A stretch of 64,000 nt of DNA from Prochlorococcus sp. MIT 1307 (GCF_034092395.1 NZ_CP139301.1:1922001-1986000), one strand, 5' to 3'. Shown: positions 21,840 through 31,542, numbered from the stretch's first letter. Translations and numbers: made by a program. The notes: generated from the sequence alone by a model not told the origin.

Positions 21840-22028
21840 TCATGGACGAAATCCAGCAGGTTCTATCAGGCGAACCTGATTGCCTCGAGCTGTGAACTCA
21901 CGGCCTTGATCGCTTTGCACGACCACTCGACCACCAGATTTAACTCTGATTACTCGTGCTCGAACCCAGCCAAGAGCGGCAGACTCGAGTACCTTCACGA
22001 CATCACCAGGTTGAAGATCTAACTCCAT
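21840..22028 (-). CDS. Conserved small SH3-like protein, 62 aa
   Basis: From ATG at 22028 (an upstream ATG at 22061 is less likely) the protein is MELDLQPGDVVKV followed by alternating hydrophobic and basic residues (WVRARVIRVKSGGRVVVQ) and GREFTARGNQVRLI. The pattern predicts a small beta-barrel of SH3/KOW character, as in proteins that bind nucleic acid or proteins. It sits between tRNA-Trp and tRNA-Asp on the same strand. I do not know a function; I recall similar small proteins in marine picocyanobacteria. Confidence 0.65.
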   Translation of the reverse strand: MELDLQPGDVVKVLESAALGWVRARVIRVKSGGRVVVQSDQGREFTARGNQVRLIEPAGFRP

Positions 22029-22065
22029 TCTCAAAACTAGGAAAGTGCAGGAAGGGGGCATCGGA

Positions 22066-22138
22066 CGCGCCGTGGAGGACTCGAACCCCCGACATCAGGT
22101 TTTGGAGACCTGCGTTCTACCAACTGAACTAACGGCGC
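22066..22138 (-). tRNA. trnW: tRNA-Trp (CCA)
   Basis: The minus-strand 73-nt cloverleaf begins GCGCCGTTAG and closes with ACGGCGC plus discriminator G. The anticodon loop CTCCAAA gives CCA. The D arm (TTCAGTTGGTAGAA) and T arm (GGGTTCGAGTCC) are standard. It lies 65 bp downstream of rplS on the same strand. Confidence 0.97.
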
Positions 22139-22203
22139 ATGAGAAATACCCTTTGATATTCGCCAGAGACGATGGTATTTGAATTGAACGAGGTCGAAAA
22201 ACC

Positions 22204-22683
22204 TCAACGGTCGAAGCGCTGCTTCACGCGAGTGGCCTTGCCCACCCGTTCCCGCAGATAGAAAAGCTTCGCCCTCCTTACTTTACCGCGACGTTCAACC
22301 TTTAAGGATGCGACCTGAGGGCTATGAAGCATGAAGACTCTTTCAACGCCAATTCCTTGAAAAATCCTCCGCACGGTAATGGTTTCATTTAGACCACCAT
22401 GTCTTTTTGCAATCACTACACCCTCATAGGGCTGGACGCGTTCTTTGTTCCCTTCGCTTATTCGAACACCTACGCGAACAGTATCCCCTACGTAAATTTC
22501 AGGAAGTTTACTTTTTTGTTGTGCGGCTTCGAACTCACGAATTAGATCAGCACCACTCAATTTCTCACTTTTTGCTCCTATTTGAGATGGAGCATTTTTT
22601 TGTGAGGTTGTGCTTTCTTCTTCTTTAGAGGGCTCTTGATTTGGTTCCTCAATAATTGAGGTGTCTTTCGAATCAGCTGCCAT
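22204..22683 (-). CDS. rplS: 50S ribosomal protein L19 with N-terminal extension
   Basis: Ribosomal protein at the 30S-50S interface. From ATG at 22683 it has 159 residues, compared with about 115 in most bacteria. The L19 core starts near residue 45 ([32 protein letters not shown]) and ends with [16 protein letters not shown]. The first 40 or so residues are rich in Glu, Ser and Lys and look disordered. GGAG is well spaced before this ATG. The frame runs upstream to 22884 but those residues are not family-like. Confidence 0.94.
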   Translation of the reverse strand: MAADSKDTSIIEEPNQEPSKEEESTTSQKNAPSQIGAKSEKLSGADLIREFEAAQQKSKLPEIYVGDTVRVGVRISEGNKERVQPYEGVVIAKRHGGLNETITVRRIFQGIGVERVFMLHSPQVASLKVERRGKVRRAKLFYLRERVGKATRVKQRFDR

Positions 22684-23135
22684 CCCAACTCCGGGTGAAA
22701 TCGGCAAATAACTAGTGTAACTGCTCGTTAATCTGTATAGGAGAGTTTTTGTTTTTTTCTTGAAGGCAAAATGCTGAATCTGCAGCCTAGATCCAGTGAG
22801 AAACATCCTTGGAATCAAAAGAGGTCCAGAGCTTCTAGAGTTCCCTTTTGCCAATCTTCTACCTTCATCAATGGCTTTTATCAAGTGAACTTGGTCATGA
22901 TCAATCTGTCCAATTGACCTCAGAACCTATTGCTGAAGTTGATACCACTTTAATTAAGGTTGAACAAATCACCTAGGGCATCAGCTAACGGTGCCTATGT
23001 CTGGATTGATTCAACAAGATCAATCTTGTGGTGATTTATCTAACAATTGATAGCGTGAGCATAGTGTTTCTGAAAATAAGCTTCTTCTAAGGAGCCCATT
23101 TTCAGGAGCTAAACTTTATTTGTCATTTCGGCTTT
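22684..23135. other. Divergent intergenic region rplS/map
   Basis: This 452-bp region should carry promoters for rplS (minus) and map (plus). I see no RNA gene or small ORF. GATTGAT/ATCAATC around 23015-23036 forms a 7-bp inverted repeat with an 8-nt loop, a possible operator. Confidence 0.4.
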
Positions 23136-23972
23136 ATGAACCTCTTTGCCGATTTAATTGCTTCTAGTTCATCTTCTCCAAAAAAAGGGGAGGGTCCTCG
23201 AATTCAAAAAAGACGAGGAGTAGAGATCAAATCAGCTAGAGAAGTCAAAATAATGCGTAAGGCGAGCAAAATTGTTGCGACTGTCTTGCGAGAGATTGAT
23301 TTGATGGTCGAGCCAGGTATGACTACTGGAGATCTTGATAAGTATGCTGAAAGCCGTATAAGAGAAATGGGAGCCACCCCAAGCTTTAAGGGATATCAAG
23401 GTTTTCCTGCAAGTATTTGTGCAAGTATTAATGAAGAGGTCGTACATGGTATCCCTAGCTCTAAGCGGTTAATAAACTCTGGTGATCTCCTAAAGGTGGA
23501 TACAGGTGCTTTTTATGATGGATATCATGGCGATAGTTGCATCACTATTTGTGTAGGAGAGGTTTCAGAGGCTGCCAGGGAGTTAAGTCGAGTTGCACAA
23601 GATGCATTGATGACTGGACTTGGTCAAATCAAGCCAAATAACACTCTTTTGGATATTGCAGGTGCGATTGAAGATTTAGTTAAAGAAAATGGCTTCAGTG
23701 TCGTTGAAGATTACACAGGTCATGGTGTAGGAAGAAATTTACATGAAGAGCCTTCAGTCTTTAATTTCAGAACAAATGAATTGCCTAATGTCACTTTGCG
23801 ACCTGGAATGACATTGGCTGTTGAGCCGATTATCAATAATGGGAGTAAGTTTTGTCGAACACTTCGTGATGGTTGGACGGTTGTAACTCAAGATGGAGAT
23901 TTATCAGCACAATGGGAACATACGATTGTTGTAACCTCTGACGGTTGCGAAATACTTACAGATCGAGGCTAA
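23136..23972 (+). CDS. map: Methionine aminopeptidase, type I
   Basis: Removes the initiator Met from nascent proteins; a dinuclear metal enzyme. The protein is 278 residues. Metal ligands are visible in [15 protein letters not shown] (the two Asp), [12 protein letters not shown] (His), and the later AVEPI and WEHTIVV (Glu). An N-terminal stretch of about 30 residues ([10 protein letters not shown]) precedes the catalytic domain. The 3' end overlaps the convergent SDR gene by 4 bp. Confidence 0.96.
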   Translation: MNLFADLIASSSSSPKKGEGPRIQKRRGVEIKSAREVKIMRKASKIVATVLREIDLMVEPGMTTGDLDKYAESRIREMGATPSFKGYQGFPASICASINEEVVHGIPSSKRLINSGDLLKVDTGAFYDGYHGDSCITICVGEVSEAARELSRVAQDALMTGLGQIKPNNTLLDIAGAIEDLVKENGFSVVEDYTGHGVGRNLHEEPSVFNFRTNELPNVTLRPGMTLAVEPIINNGSKFCRTLRDGWTVVTQDGDLSAQWEHTIVVTSDGCEILTDRG

Positions 23973-24784
23973 CTTTTTATATTGATCGAATTATTTTCTT
24001 TGCTTGGGTAAATTTTTCTAATAAGAAAAGAATAAATTGCCCTTATCATTTCCGTTAAAGGTACGAAGATATAAGTAATGGGATTTGGTGTGACTATTAT
24101 CAAAGATAAGCCGAGTTCAACCTGCCTAATAACTTGATTTGCTACAAAATTTGCACTCATAATTCCTATTGGATTTAGTTCTGATAGAAATGGACCAAGT
24201 ATCAGTTTGCGAATCTTTAGTCCTTTACGCTGGCTGTTATTTAAATTGTTCCACTTAATACTTACTAGTTGTCCAATTAGTCTTTTACTTACTTCGTATG
24301 CAGGGCTAAGAGCCGGCTGTATCTCAGCCTCTGAAGTGTTTATCCATATTTCTCTGGGATTTAAATCATTCTCATCATTTTCAACGGAGTTCTCAAATTG
24401 TTCAATTAAGCGCCAAGTACTTAATGCATTGACTTCAAGAGCTTCATTTAGTGCTTTTGTGCTTTGAAGGCCTTTTGGATTGATTCCGTGATTCAAAATA
24501 AGAATATTTAGTTTCGCTAGTGTTGGCTGAAGGGACTTCTCTTCTCCACATTTCCAGTTTACCCATTGATTAGGTTTTGTTATTGAGGCCTGTGGGTCAG
24601 GAATAGTGCCGTGAGTTAGTCCAACAACGAAAGCGCCTTTTTCTTTTAATCTTTTAGATAGAGCTTGCCCTAGGCTCCCACTTGCTCCTGTAATTCCTAC
24701 ACGGCATTGGTGCCAGCGATTGTTGATGGGTGCCTCTGTGGAATTTGTGAAGCTTTCAAGATTCTTTTGAGGCTTTTGATTCAT
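23969..24784 (-). CDS. Short-chain dehydrogenase/reductase family protein
   Basis: The protein is 271 residues. The N-terminal [15 protein letters not shown] (about 33-47) is a Rossmann NAD(P) motif, preceded by about 25 hydrophilic residues. NHG stands where NNAG is usual. Around 167-171 the YEVSKR segment supplies a Tyr-x3-Lys pair. The C-terminus has a hydrophobic segment ([18 protein letters not shown]), which may attach it to a membrane. The substrate is unknown; similar proteins occur throughout picocyanobacteria. Confidence 0.78.
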   Translation of the reverse strand: MNQKPQKNLESFTNSTEAPINNRWHQCRVGITGASGSLGQALSKRLKEKGAFVVGLTHGTIPDPQASITKPNQWVNWKCGEEKSLQPTLAKLNILILNHGINPKGLQSTKALNEALEVNALSTWRLIEQFENSVENDENDLNPREIWINTSEAEIQPALSPAYEVSKRLIGQLVSIKWNNLNNSQRKGLKIRKLILGPFLSELNPIGIMSANFVANQVIRQVELGLSLIIVTPNPITYIFVPLTEMIRAIYSFLIRKIYPSKENNSINIKS

Positions 24785-24944
24785 AATCTTCCAAGAGACT
24801 TCTTAAATTAGAAAGCGCTGGTTTGTTTTAGCTTAAACATTCAATGCCAGTTGTTATAGCCACTTAAAAGAGAATTCCATTTGCTATTGAGAAGTTTGCT
24901 GGAAAGCCTAAAATTAATTACTTTGAATGCTTGGGAGTTCGATC

Positions 24945-26060
24945 ATGGGTAGGACCTTAATGATCGGATCTTGTGAGCCTTTTAGCGGCAAATCGGCATT
25001 CGTTTTGGGAATTGCAAGGCAGCTTTTGGCGGCTAATCAAGAGATTCGTCTTGGGAAGCCATTGGCGACAAGCCTTGAATTCGAAGTTGATTATGAGGAC
25101 TTCTCTAGTGAGAAACCACTCATTGATGATGATGTTCGCTTTATTGGGGAAACTCTTGGCTTATCAGAACAACAGCTAATTCCTTCTCTCGCCCATCTGG
25201 CTCCCGCTTCAGCTGACCAACGTCTTGCCAATTCTGATGTGAATGCAGGGTCAAGCTTGGATCTTTTACGGGAAAGATTGGATATACCCTTTGATGGCAT
25301 AAATATTCTTGAGGCGGCTGGAAGCCTTCATGAGGGATTGGTTTATGGTCTAAGCCTTGGGCAATTAGCGCGAGGTTTAAATGCACAAGTAATACTTGTG
25401 CATTTATGGCAGGACAGTTGTAGCGTTGATGCCTTATTGGCGGCGAAGGAACAGCTTGGCGACAATTTGGTTGGCATTGTTTTGAATGCTGTTAACCCTG
25501 ATGATGTTCAAGCTCTGCAAAGTTCTCTTGTCCCTTCATTGGAGGCTCTTGGTTTTCGAGTACTTGGTGTAATGCCACGTTCTCCTTTGCTTAGAAGTGT
25601 CACTGTCGGCGAGTTAGTTAGGCGACTGGAAGCACGAATTTTATGTTGCTCTGAAAGAGTTGAATTAATGGTGGAGACATTAAGTATCGGAGCAATGAGT
25701 GTGAATTCTGCTATGGAGTTTTTTCGTAAGAGAAGAAATATGGCTGTTGTAACAGGGGCTGACCGGACAGATATTCAACTTGCAGCTTTAGAAGCTTCTA
25801 CGCAGTGCTTAATTCTCACTGGAGCTGGTGAACCATTACTGCAGCTGATTCATAGGGCGGAAGAGCTCGAGGTCCCATTGCTAAAGGTCGACCATGACAC
25901 TCTTTCTACTGTTGAAGTGATTGAGCAGGCATTTGGTCATGTTCGTTTACATGAAGCAGTCAAAGCAAGCTACGCTTTTCGATTGGTTGAAGAACACTGT
26001 GATTTGAATCGACTGTTTTCAACCCTTGGAATACTCTCAAAAAGTCCTAAGCACTGCTAG
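24945..26060 (+). CDS. P-loop (AAA_26/BioD-like) plus DRTGG domain protein, Pta N-terminal-like
   Basis: The protein is 371 residues from ATG at 24945, chosen because GGGAG sits 8 bp upstream (another ATG is at 24927). The first half is a dethiobiotin-synthetase-like P-loop domain (MIGSCEPFSGKSAFVLGIARQL, then INILEAAGSLHEG). The second half fits a DRTGG regulatory domain (AMSVNSAMEFFRKRRNMAVVTGADRTDIQ in part). Phosphotransacetylase carries the same two modules before its catalytic domain, which is absent here. A sensor or regulatory role linked to acetyl-phosphate metabolism is inference. The DprA-like gene follows after 17 bp. Confidence 0.8.
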   Translation: MGRTLMIGSCEPFSGKSAFVLGIARQLLAANQEIRLGKPLATSLEFEVDYEDFSSEKPLIDDDVRFIGETLGLSEQQLIPSLAHLAPASADQRLANSDVNAGSSLDLLRERLDIPFDGINILEAAGSLHEGLVYGLSLGQLARGLNAQVILVHLWQDSCSVDALLAAKEQLGDNLVGIVLNAVNPDDVQALQSSLVPSLEALGFRVLGVMPRSPLLRSVTVGELVRRLEARILCCSERVELMVETLSIGAMSVNSAMEFFRKRRNMAVVTGADRTDIQLAALEASTQCLILTGAGEPLLQLIHRAEELEVPLLKVDHDTLSTVEVIEQAFGHVRLHEAVKASYAFRLVEEHCDLNRLFSTLGILSKSPKHC

Positions 26061-26077
26061 TTTCTAATTAATCTTTA

Positions 26078-26602
26078 TTGGGATTGTCCTTGAGTCGCTC
26101 CCTGGATCTCCCGTCCTTAGATCGAGTAGATACTCTTGCTCAAGAATTGGCCTTGTTGCAAGACAAGGGGAAGAGGCGAATAGCTTTTCTTGGTAGTCGC
26201 CATGTGCCCGTTGTATCAATGCATCTTGTTGAGCTAATTGCTCGTTCTTTGGCACAAGAAGGACATTCAATTATTACTTCAGGATCTCAAGGCGTTAATG
26301 CTGCTGTAATAAGAGGCGTTTTGGATGTTGACCCATCACTTCTTACTGTTTTATTGCCTCAGAGTCTTGAAAGACAAAGCTTTGAAATAAGAGATCAACT
26401 TTCTCATGTTTTACACTTGATTGAAAAGGCTGATAATGATGATTTACCGCTGCCTATTGCAAGCAGCCTTTGTAATCAAGAAATAATAAGTCGATGCGAT
26501 CAGTTGATATGTTTTGCTTTTCACGATAGTGAGACACTGCTGACAAGTTGTCATAGTGCAGAGGAAATGGGAAAAGTTGTTAGCTTGATGTTCTTTGACT
26601 GA
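26078..26602 (+). CDS. DprA/LOG-like Rossmann protein
   Basis: The protein is up to 174 residues. The core RRIAFLGSRHVPVVSMHLVELIARSL..GHSIITSGSQGVNAAVIRG (in part) matches the nucleotide-binding Rossmann fold shared by DprA (Smf) and LOG proteins. It lacks the extra domains of full DprA. No ATG precedes the fold: in-frame TTG codons at 26078, 26084 and 26090 are the only candidates, so a TTG start is likely. It is paired with the P-loop/DRTGG gene 17 bp upstream. A role in transformation is not supported by anything else here. Confidence 0.72.
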   Translation: MGLSLSRSLDLPSLDRVDTLAQELALLQDKGKRRIAFLGSRHVPVVSMHLVELIARSLAQEGHSIITSGSQGVNAAVIRGVLDVDPSLLTVLLPQSLERQSFEIRDQLSHVLHLIEKADNDDLPLPIASSLCNQEIISRCDQLICFAFHDSETLLTSCHSAEEMGKVVSLMFFD

Positions 26603-26753
26603 CCCTATTCCTATTTAAAGGATTAAGGAGTGGTCCTGATATTTACAGAGCGGGAATATATAGGGATATTGAGATTCAAATTTTGAATGAGTTATATTTG
26701 CGTTCTTGTTTTTATAATCCATATTGTACAGCTTTAAAGTGTGAATAAGTCTC

Positions 26754-27251
26754 ATGGCTGCAAACTATTCTTTCGATGTCGTTTCTGATTTTGACCGTCA
26801 AGAGCTTATAAATGCTGTTGATCAGTTGCGAAGGGAGATAATTCAGAGATACGATCTCAAAGATACAAATACAACTATTGAGATCGAAGAAACAGAATTA
26901 ATTGTTACCTCCTCAAGTGATATGACTTTGCAGGCAGTTGAGGATATTCTTAGACAAAAGGCTACTAAAAGAAAACTTTCTCTAAAGATTTTTGCTTTTC
27001 AACCGCCTGAAGCTTCAGGCGGTAGCAAGGTTATTCAGAGGATACTTTTAAAAAAAGGGCTTACACAAGAAATGGCAAAAATGATAAGTAAAAAAATTCG
27101 TGATGAACTAAAGAAAGTAACTGTTTCAATACAGGGTGACAGAATAAGAGTAACTGGAAAGAATAAGGACGACTTGCAGAATGCAATATCCCTTTTACGC
27201 AAGCAAGAAGATGATCTTGACCTACCCCTGCAATTTGAGAATTATAGATAG
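26754..27251 (+). CDS. yajQ: YajQ family protein
   Basis: The protein is 165 residues with two ferredoxin-like ACT-type halves. Family patterns visible: YSFDVVSDFDRQEL, RYDLKDTN, KIFAFQPPEASGG and the basic second half IRDELKKVTVSIQGDRIRVTGKNKDDLQ (in part). Homologues bind nucleic acids or cyclic di-GMP; whether this one binds either is unknown. ATG at 26754. A 22-bp palindrome lies in the codons for QPPEASGG. Confidence 0.93.
   Translation: MAANYSFDVVSDFDRQELINAVDQLRREIIQRYDLKDTNTTIEIEETELIVTSSSDMTLQAVEDILRQKATKRKLSLKIFAFQPPEASGGSKVIQRILLKKGLTQEMAKMISKKIRDELKKVTVSIQGDRIRVTGKNKDDLQNAISLLRKQEDDLDLPLQFENYR
27002..27023. repeat. Perfect 22-bp palindrome inside yajQ
   Basis: The sequence reads identically on both strands from 27002 to 27023: left arm ACCGCCTGAAG, right arm its exact complement. 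It is GC-richer than its surroundings and encodes a conserved loop of the protein. No second copy was noticed in the window. Confidence 0.9.
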
Positions 27252-27584
27252 TGATTTAGCAGATAGGCTTAGGACCTAGATATTTCAATAGAAAGTAGAA
27301 AAGAGTTCTTATGATTATAAACTTATTGGATTTAGTAGGAAAATTAATTTAAAAACTTTACCATCTCTAATGGATTAATATAAATAGAAAATTCATAAAG
27401 ATAATTGCCACTCTAATAATAGCCCTGACTATTGGTAAGACGATTCTCTTCAGTACTTTAGAGATCATTTGATTGGTTGTTCCTGGTTCTGGACCTCTCA
27501 ATTGTCAGTGAATTCTTTTATCCAAATGACAATTATCACAAGACGAGCAAGGAACTCATAAAATTTATACATATAAAAATTTCT
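27252..27584. other. Gene-free stretch between yajQ and band-7 gene
   Basis: A 333-bp AT-rich gap with no RNA gene, strong hairpin or credible small ORF. It should carry the promoter of the band-7 gene. The open frame extends upstream of the called start to a TTG at 27477, but those 36 residues are not family-like. Confidence 0.45.
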
Positions 27585-28388
27585 ATGACCACTCCATTTC
27601 GCAACATCACTCCATCTGGTCCAGGTGGAAACGCAGCTGTTCTGCTCATTCTCTCTTTCGCAGGCTTCATATTGCTTACCAGTTCATTTTTTGTAGTTCC
27701 TGCTGGTCAAGTGGCCGTTGTAACTACTTTGGGTAAAGTCAGTGGAGGTGCTCGTCTACCAGGCCTAAACTTTAAAATTCCTTTTGTACAGTCAACTTAT
27801 CCATTCAATGTACAAACTCAGGTAAAACCAGAAAAGTTTGAGTCCTTAACTAAGGACTTGCAGGTGATTGCGGCTACAGCGACAGTTAAATATGCCTTGA
27901 AGCCTAATGAAGCTGGACGTGTGTTTAGGACAATTTCTTACAACGATAGAGAAATTTATAATCGTATTATTAAACCTTCTTTGTTAAAAGCGCTTAAATC
28001 TGTCTTTTCTAAATATGAGCTAGTTACTATCGCTAGCTCTTGGAGTGATATTTCTGAGATAGTTGAAAAAACTGTTGCTGATGAGCTTAATAAATTTGAT
28101 TATGTGGAGGTCCAGGCTCTTGACCTTACAGGTTTGGAAATAGCAGAAGAATATAGAGCTGCTATTGAGCAGAAACAGATTGCTGAGCAACAGTTATTGA
28201 GAGCACAAACTGAAGTGAAGATTGCTGAACAAGAAGCTAAGAGATATGAAACCCTTACTAGGAGCTTGGATGATCAGGTCTTATTTAAGTTGTTTTTAGA
28301 TAAATGGGATGGAAAAACCCAGGTTGTTCCTGCACTTCCTGGCTCTAAGGGTGGAAGTACTCCAGTAATAGTTGGAGGTCGTAAATAG
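27585..28388 (+). CDS. Prohibitin/HflC-like SPFH (band 7) membrane protein
   Basis: The protein is 267 residues from ATG at 27585. One N-terminal membrane helix (NAAVLLILSFAGFILLTSSFFVV in part, about 16-38) is followed by the SPFH domain (VPAGQVAVVTTLGKVSG) and a Gln/Glu-rich coiled coil (about 190-230). This is the layout of prohibitin 1-type proteins that form large membrane rings and modulate FtsH proteases. The tail ends with a Gly-rich stretch. The stop codon is part of a 21-bp terminator stem. Confidence 0.88.
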   Translation: MTTPFRNITPSGPGGNAAVLLILSFAGFILLTSSFFVVPAGQVAVVTTLGKVSGGARLPGLNFKIPFVQSTYPFNVQTQVKPEKFESLTKDLQVIAATATVKYALKPNEAGRVFRTISYNDREIYNRIIKPSLLKALKSVFSKYELVTIASSWSDISEIVEKTVADELNKFDYVEVQALDLTGLEIAEEYRAAIEQKQIAEQQLLRAQTEVKIAEQEAKRYETLTRSLDDQVLFKLFLDKWDGKTQVVPALPGSKGGSTPVIVGGRK

Positions 28389-28433
28389 AATTCTAAGGGC
28401 ATTATCAAGCAGGATAATGCCCTTAGAATTCTA
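28386..28433. terminator. Perfect 21-bp hairpin terminator including the stop codon
   Basis: Bases 28386-28406 pair without mismatch to 28413-28433 around a 6-nt loop (AAGCAG). The stem begins with the TAG stop of the band-7 gene. It separates that gene from convergent hemL. No long T tract follows, but stem strength is exceptional for this window. Confidence 0.75.
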
Positions 28434-28532
28434 TTCATTGCTGAAGAATTAAACCTACTTTGATATATTTAGATTGCTTTTCTTCCATTACGTTTTTAAT
28501 TGCTTTTGAATGGACATAGATCATATTAATTA

Positions 28533-28554
28533 ATCAATTAATTAATTAATTGAT
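28533..28554. repeat. 22-bp AT-only palindrome near the hemL 3' end
   Basis: ATCAATTAATT at 28533-28543 is followed at once by its complement to 28554, apart from two G/C pairs all A and T. It lies 6 bp beyond the hemL stop codon on the minus strand. It may fold in the hemL transcript end but is weak. Confidence 0.6.
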
Positions 28555-28559
28555 ATTTT

Positions 28560-29861
28560 TTACTTTTGTATTTCTGCAAAACTTTCTTGGAAGGCTTTTA
28601 AAGTTGCATTGATGTCATCTTCTGAATGGGCTAGTGAAGTAAAGCCTGCTTCGAATGCGCTAGGAGCTAGATAGACTCCTCTTTCCAGCATTGCACGATG
28701 CAATTTGCCAAATAGTTCAGTATTTGTTGCTTTTGCCTCTTCAAAATTTCTTACGGGTCCTTCGCATAGATAGAAACCAAACATTGCACTTATGCTGCTT
28801 CCTGTGATTGGGATTCCAGAGTCTTTCGCAGATTGGAGAATGCCCTCAAATAGTTTTTTAGTAGTTGCCTCAAGCTTTTCATAGGTACCATCTTGTCGAA
28901 GTAATTCAAGCGTTTTAATGCCAGCGGTCATGGCTAGGGGGTTGCCACTAAGTGTGCCAGCTTGATACATGGGCCCTGCTGGAGCGACCATTGACATGAT
29001 TTCAGTACTACCTCCATAGGCTCCTACCGGAAGGCCTCCGCCAATAACTTTTCCCAGAGTGGTCAAATCAGGAGTAACTCCAAATCTTGCTTGTGCTCCT
29101 CCATAGCTGATCCTGAATCCGGTCATTACTTCATCGAAGACAAGAAGAGCCCCATTCTCTTTGGTGAGTTCTCTTAATCCTTCTAGAAAGCCTGGTTCAG
29201 GTGTAATGAAACCTGCATTACCGACTACAGGCTCAAGAATTACCCCTGAAATTGCGTCTGGATTTTCTGCAAACAGCTCCTTTACTGCTTCGAGATCGTT
29301 ATATGGAGCTGTCAGTGTATTGGCAGTCGTACTGCGAGGAACTCCAGGAGAATCCGGAAGTCCCAGCGTGGCGACTCCTGAACCTGCTTTTACTAGAAAC
29401 ATATCTGCATGGCCGTGGTAACACCCTTCAAATTTGATTACCTTGTCTCTCCCTGTGTAGGCCCTCATTAGGCGAAGCACAGCCATGCATGCTTCGGTTC
29501 CACTGTTAACAAACCGCACCATCTCGACACTTGGGACGGCATCTATAACCATTTCTGCCAATTTATTTTCTAGTTGACAGGGGGCTCCAAAGCTTGTTCC
29601 TTTCTCTAATGCTTCTTGAAGTGATGCGGTTACTTCAGGATGAGCATGGCCACAAATTGCTGGCCCCCAGCTTCCTACATAGTCGATGAATCGATTGCCA
29701 TCTACATCCCACGCATAGGGACCTTTGACACGATCAAAAACTATTGGCTGTCCTCCTACAGACTTGAATGCCCTAACAGGAGAACTAACACCACCAGGCA
29801 TTAGCGCCTGTGCTGCGCTGAAAATGTTCTGTGAAAGGCTGGTGTTCAAGGCGTTTGTCAC
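28560..29861 (-). CDS. hemL: Glutamate-1-semialdehyde 2,1-aminomutase
   Basis: PLP enzyme converting glutamate-1-semialdehyde to 5-aminolevulinate, the entry to chlorophyll, haem and corrins. From GTG at 29861 it has 433 residues, the family length; a GTG at 29891 would add 10. Visible are [14 protein letters not shown] near the N-terminus, the PLP-binding FDEVMTGFR and the Schiff-base Lys in [17 protein letters not shown]. It works in sequence with gltX and hemC, both in this window. The coding strand converges on the band-7 gene. Confidence 0.96.
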   Translation of the reverse strand: MTNALNTSLSQNIFSAAQALMPGGVSSPVRAFKSVGGQPIVFDRVKGPYAWDVDGNRFIDYVGSWGPAICGHAHPEVTASLQEALEKGTSFGAPCQLENKLAEMVIDAVPSVEMVRFVNSGTEACMAVLRLMRAYTGRDKVIKFEGCYHGHADMFLVKAGSGVATLGLPDSPGVPRSTTANTLTAPYNDLEAVKELFAENPDAISGVILEPVVGNAGFITPEPGFLEGLRELTKENGALLVFDEVMTGFRISYGGAQARFGVTPDLTTLGKVIGGGLPVGAYGGSTEIMSMVAPAGPMYQAGTLSGNPLAMTAGIKTLELLRQDGTYEKLEATTKKLFEGILQSAKDSGIPITGSSISAMFGFYLCEGPVRNFEEAKATNTELFGKLHRAMLERGVYLAPSAFEAGFTSLAHSEDDINATLKAFQESFAEIQK

Positions 29862-30217
29862 GGGGACCGATGCCAATGGGCTTAGAAACACAGTTCGCCA
29901 TATTGGCCTAAAAGAGTCAATTTCGTCTCGATTTCCTTCGTACCTTCTATACCTCTTTTCTCAAACCTTTGTTTATTTTGGCTAAAAGATATTGGTCTGA
30001 TTCTTCGATAATGGAGTTATAGAAAGGGACCTGGGCTGATTTCGAAGAGCCGTTTTTATGGTTATTCGGTATTGGAACTTTTATTAACTGTGTGACGATA
30101 TTCCAATAGATCTTCACAGAGTTGAAGAGTTTGGCGGCTTGATTAGGAGATTTGCGCTGATTAATGACTGATCTTCATTCCTTTAGACAAGTTTGACCGA
30201 CTAAAACTTTGTTGATT
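29862..30217. other. Gene-free stretch upstream of hemL
   Basis: This 356-bp gap should contain the hemL promoter. TATTGGAA (about 30071) and TTCCAATA (about 30100) form an 8-bp inverted repeat separated by about 23 bp. No RNA gene or credible small ORF was seen. Confidence 0.4.
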
Positions 30218-31063
30218 TCAATATTGGAATAGGTCATTACCCTGATCAGAGTCGTCCTCATCTAATGGAGGCCAACTAATGTCAGTTAAAACTGGTGCAT
30301 GATCACTAGGTTGATCATTGCCACGTACCTTCTTATGGATTTCGCAACTCTTTGCGTTTTTAAGCAGTTCTTCGCATAGATAAATGTGATCAATTCTCCA
30401 GCCTTTGTCACGAGCCCATGCTCCGCTTCGGTAGTCCCACCAACTCCAATGATGTGTTCCAGGTTCAAATAACCTAAAAACATCTTGAAGCCTTTCACCT
30501 AAGAGGTTTTGAAGAGCACCTCTTTCAGCATCGCTGGCCATTATTCCTCCTGTTAGTCGCTCTGGACTGTGAATGTCTTTATCTTCAAGTGCGATATTGA
30601 AATCTCCTAAAATGCAAAGAGGTTCATCGCGTTTGGACTGAGCCTGGAGGTAACGTTCAAGACAATTAAGCCATTGAATTTTGTAGGTGTATTTTTCAGA
30701 GTTCAACGATGAGCCATTTGGAACATATACATTTACGACTCGAATGCCATTCACCAGTGCGCTTATAACCCGCTTTTGTTCTCCAAAATAATCAGCTTTG
30801 GAGTCACAAGGCAGTTCTCCACTAAGGCCAAGCCGAATATCCTTCAAAGGGTGGCGGCTTATTAGTGCAACTCCGTTGTAAGACTTTTGTCCATGAAAGC
30901 AAACTTGATAGCCACTTGCTTCTATCTCTGCTTTTGGAAAAAAGGGGTCCGCTACCTTTGTTTCCTGTAGACAAAGCAAGTCAGGACTAACTTCTTCTAA
31001 CCAACCTTTTACTTGTGTAAGACGAGTCCGAATTGAATTAACATTCCAGGTGGCAATTTGCAC
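30218..31063 (-). CDS. xthA: Exodeoxyribonuclease III
   Basis: AP endonuclease and 3'-5' exonuclease in base excision repair. The protein is 281 residues of the endonuclease/exonuclease/phosphatase fold. Motifs: WNVNSIRTRL (metal/Asn), LCLQETKV (Glu), VYVPNG, ILGDFNIAL (Asp, Asn) and SDHAPV (Asp-His). The start is GTG at 31063, giving MQIATWNVNS, the usual N-terminus. It is divergent from the secreted small protein gene, with 58 bp between. Confidence 0.95.
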   Translation of the reverse strand: MQIATWNVNSIRTRLTQVKGWLEEVSPDLLCLQETKVADPFFPKAEIEASGYQVCFHGQKSYNGVALISRHPLKDIRLGLSGELPCDSKADYFGEQKRVISALVNGIRVVNVYVPNGSSLNSEKYTYKIQWLNCLERYLQAQSKRDEPLCILGDFNIALEDKDIHSPERLTGGIMASDAERGALQNLLGERLQDVFRLFEPGTHHWSWWDYRSGAWARDKGWRIDHIYLCEELLKNAKSCEIHKKVRGNDQPSDHAPVLTDISWPPLDEDDSDQGNDLFQY

Positions 31064-31121
31064 TGGTTAAGATCTTCTATAGAGACCATTACCATTAAAT
31101 CAATTAATACAAGGGTCATAC

Positions 31122-31439
31122 ATGAAAAAAGCATTTCTCTCTTCTTGTTTAATCTTGCGATTAAGTGCCTCCTCAGCTTTTTCAATAGTCTGCTTTTGCT
31201 TGGCCTTTATGCTTCCTTCTCTGGCTGAGTCTCTTGGGGAAAATCAACTGCCTAAAGAGAGGGAAATACACAACACGTTTTCGGGCGAAAAAAACGGAGC
31301 ATTACTTGATGCAACTAATCCAATGGATTTAATAAATCGTTTACGCCGAGCTACTGCAATGGAAGACGCTACTAGTCCTTCTGATGCAATTGATGATGCT
31401 TTAAAAGCACTTGATGCTAATGAGCTAGACAATCCATGA
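31122..31439 (+). CDS. Predicted secreted hypothetical protein, 105 aa
   Basis: ATG at 31122. The N-terminal 36 residues are a signal peptide or membrane anchor (FSIVCFCLAFMLPSLAES), with a likely cut after LAES or SLA. The mature part is short and ends with LLDATNPMDLINRLRRATAMEDATSPSDAIDDALKAL (in part), an acidic, helix-prone segment that looks conserved. I do not know the family or a function. It stands alone between exonuclease III and the gene at 31705. Confidence 0.65.
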   Translation: MKKAFLSSCLILRLSASSAFSIVCFCLAFMLPSLAESLGENQLPKEREIHNTFSGEKNGALLDATNPMDLINRLRRATAMEDATSPSDAIDDALKALDANELDNP

Positions 31440-31542
31440 CCAGAAATAACCATTTCCCAAGGAAATTAAATATTTCGTTTAAGCCTTAGATAAAGAAAGA
31501 TGACTTGGCGCTTTTGAGAGAGAACGACTTTGCGCATCAGTT

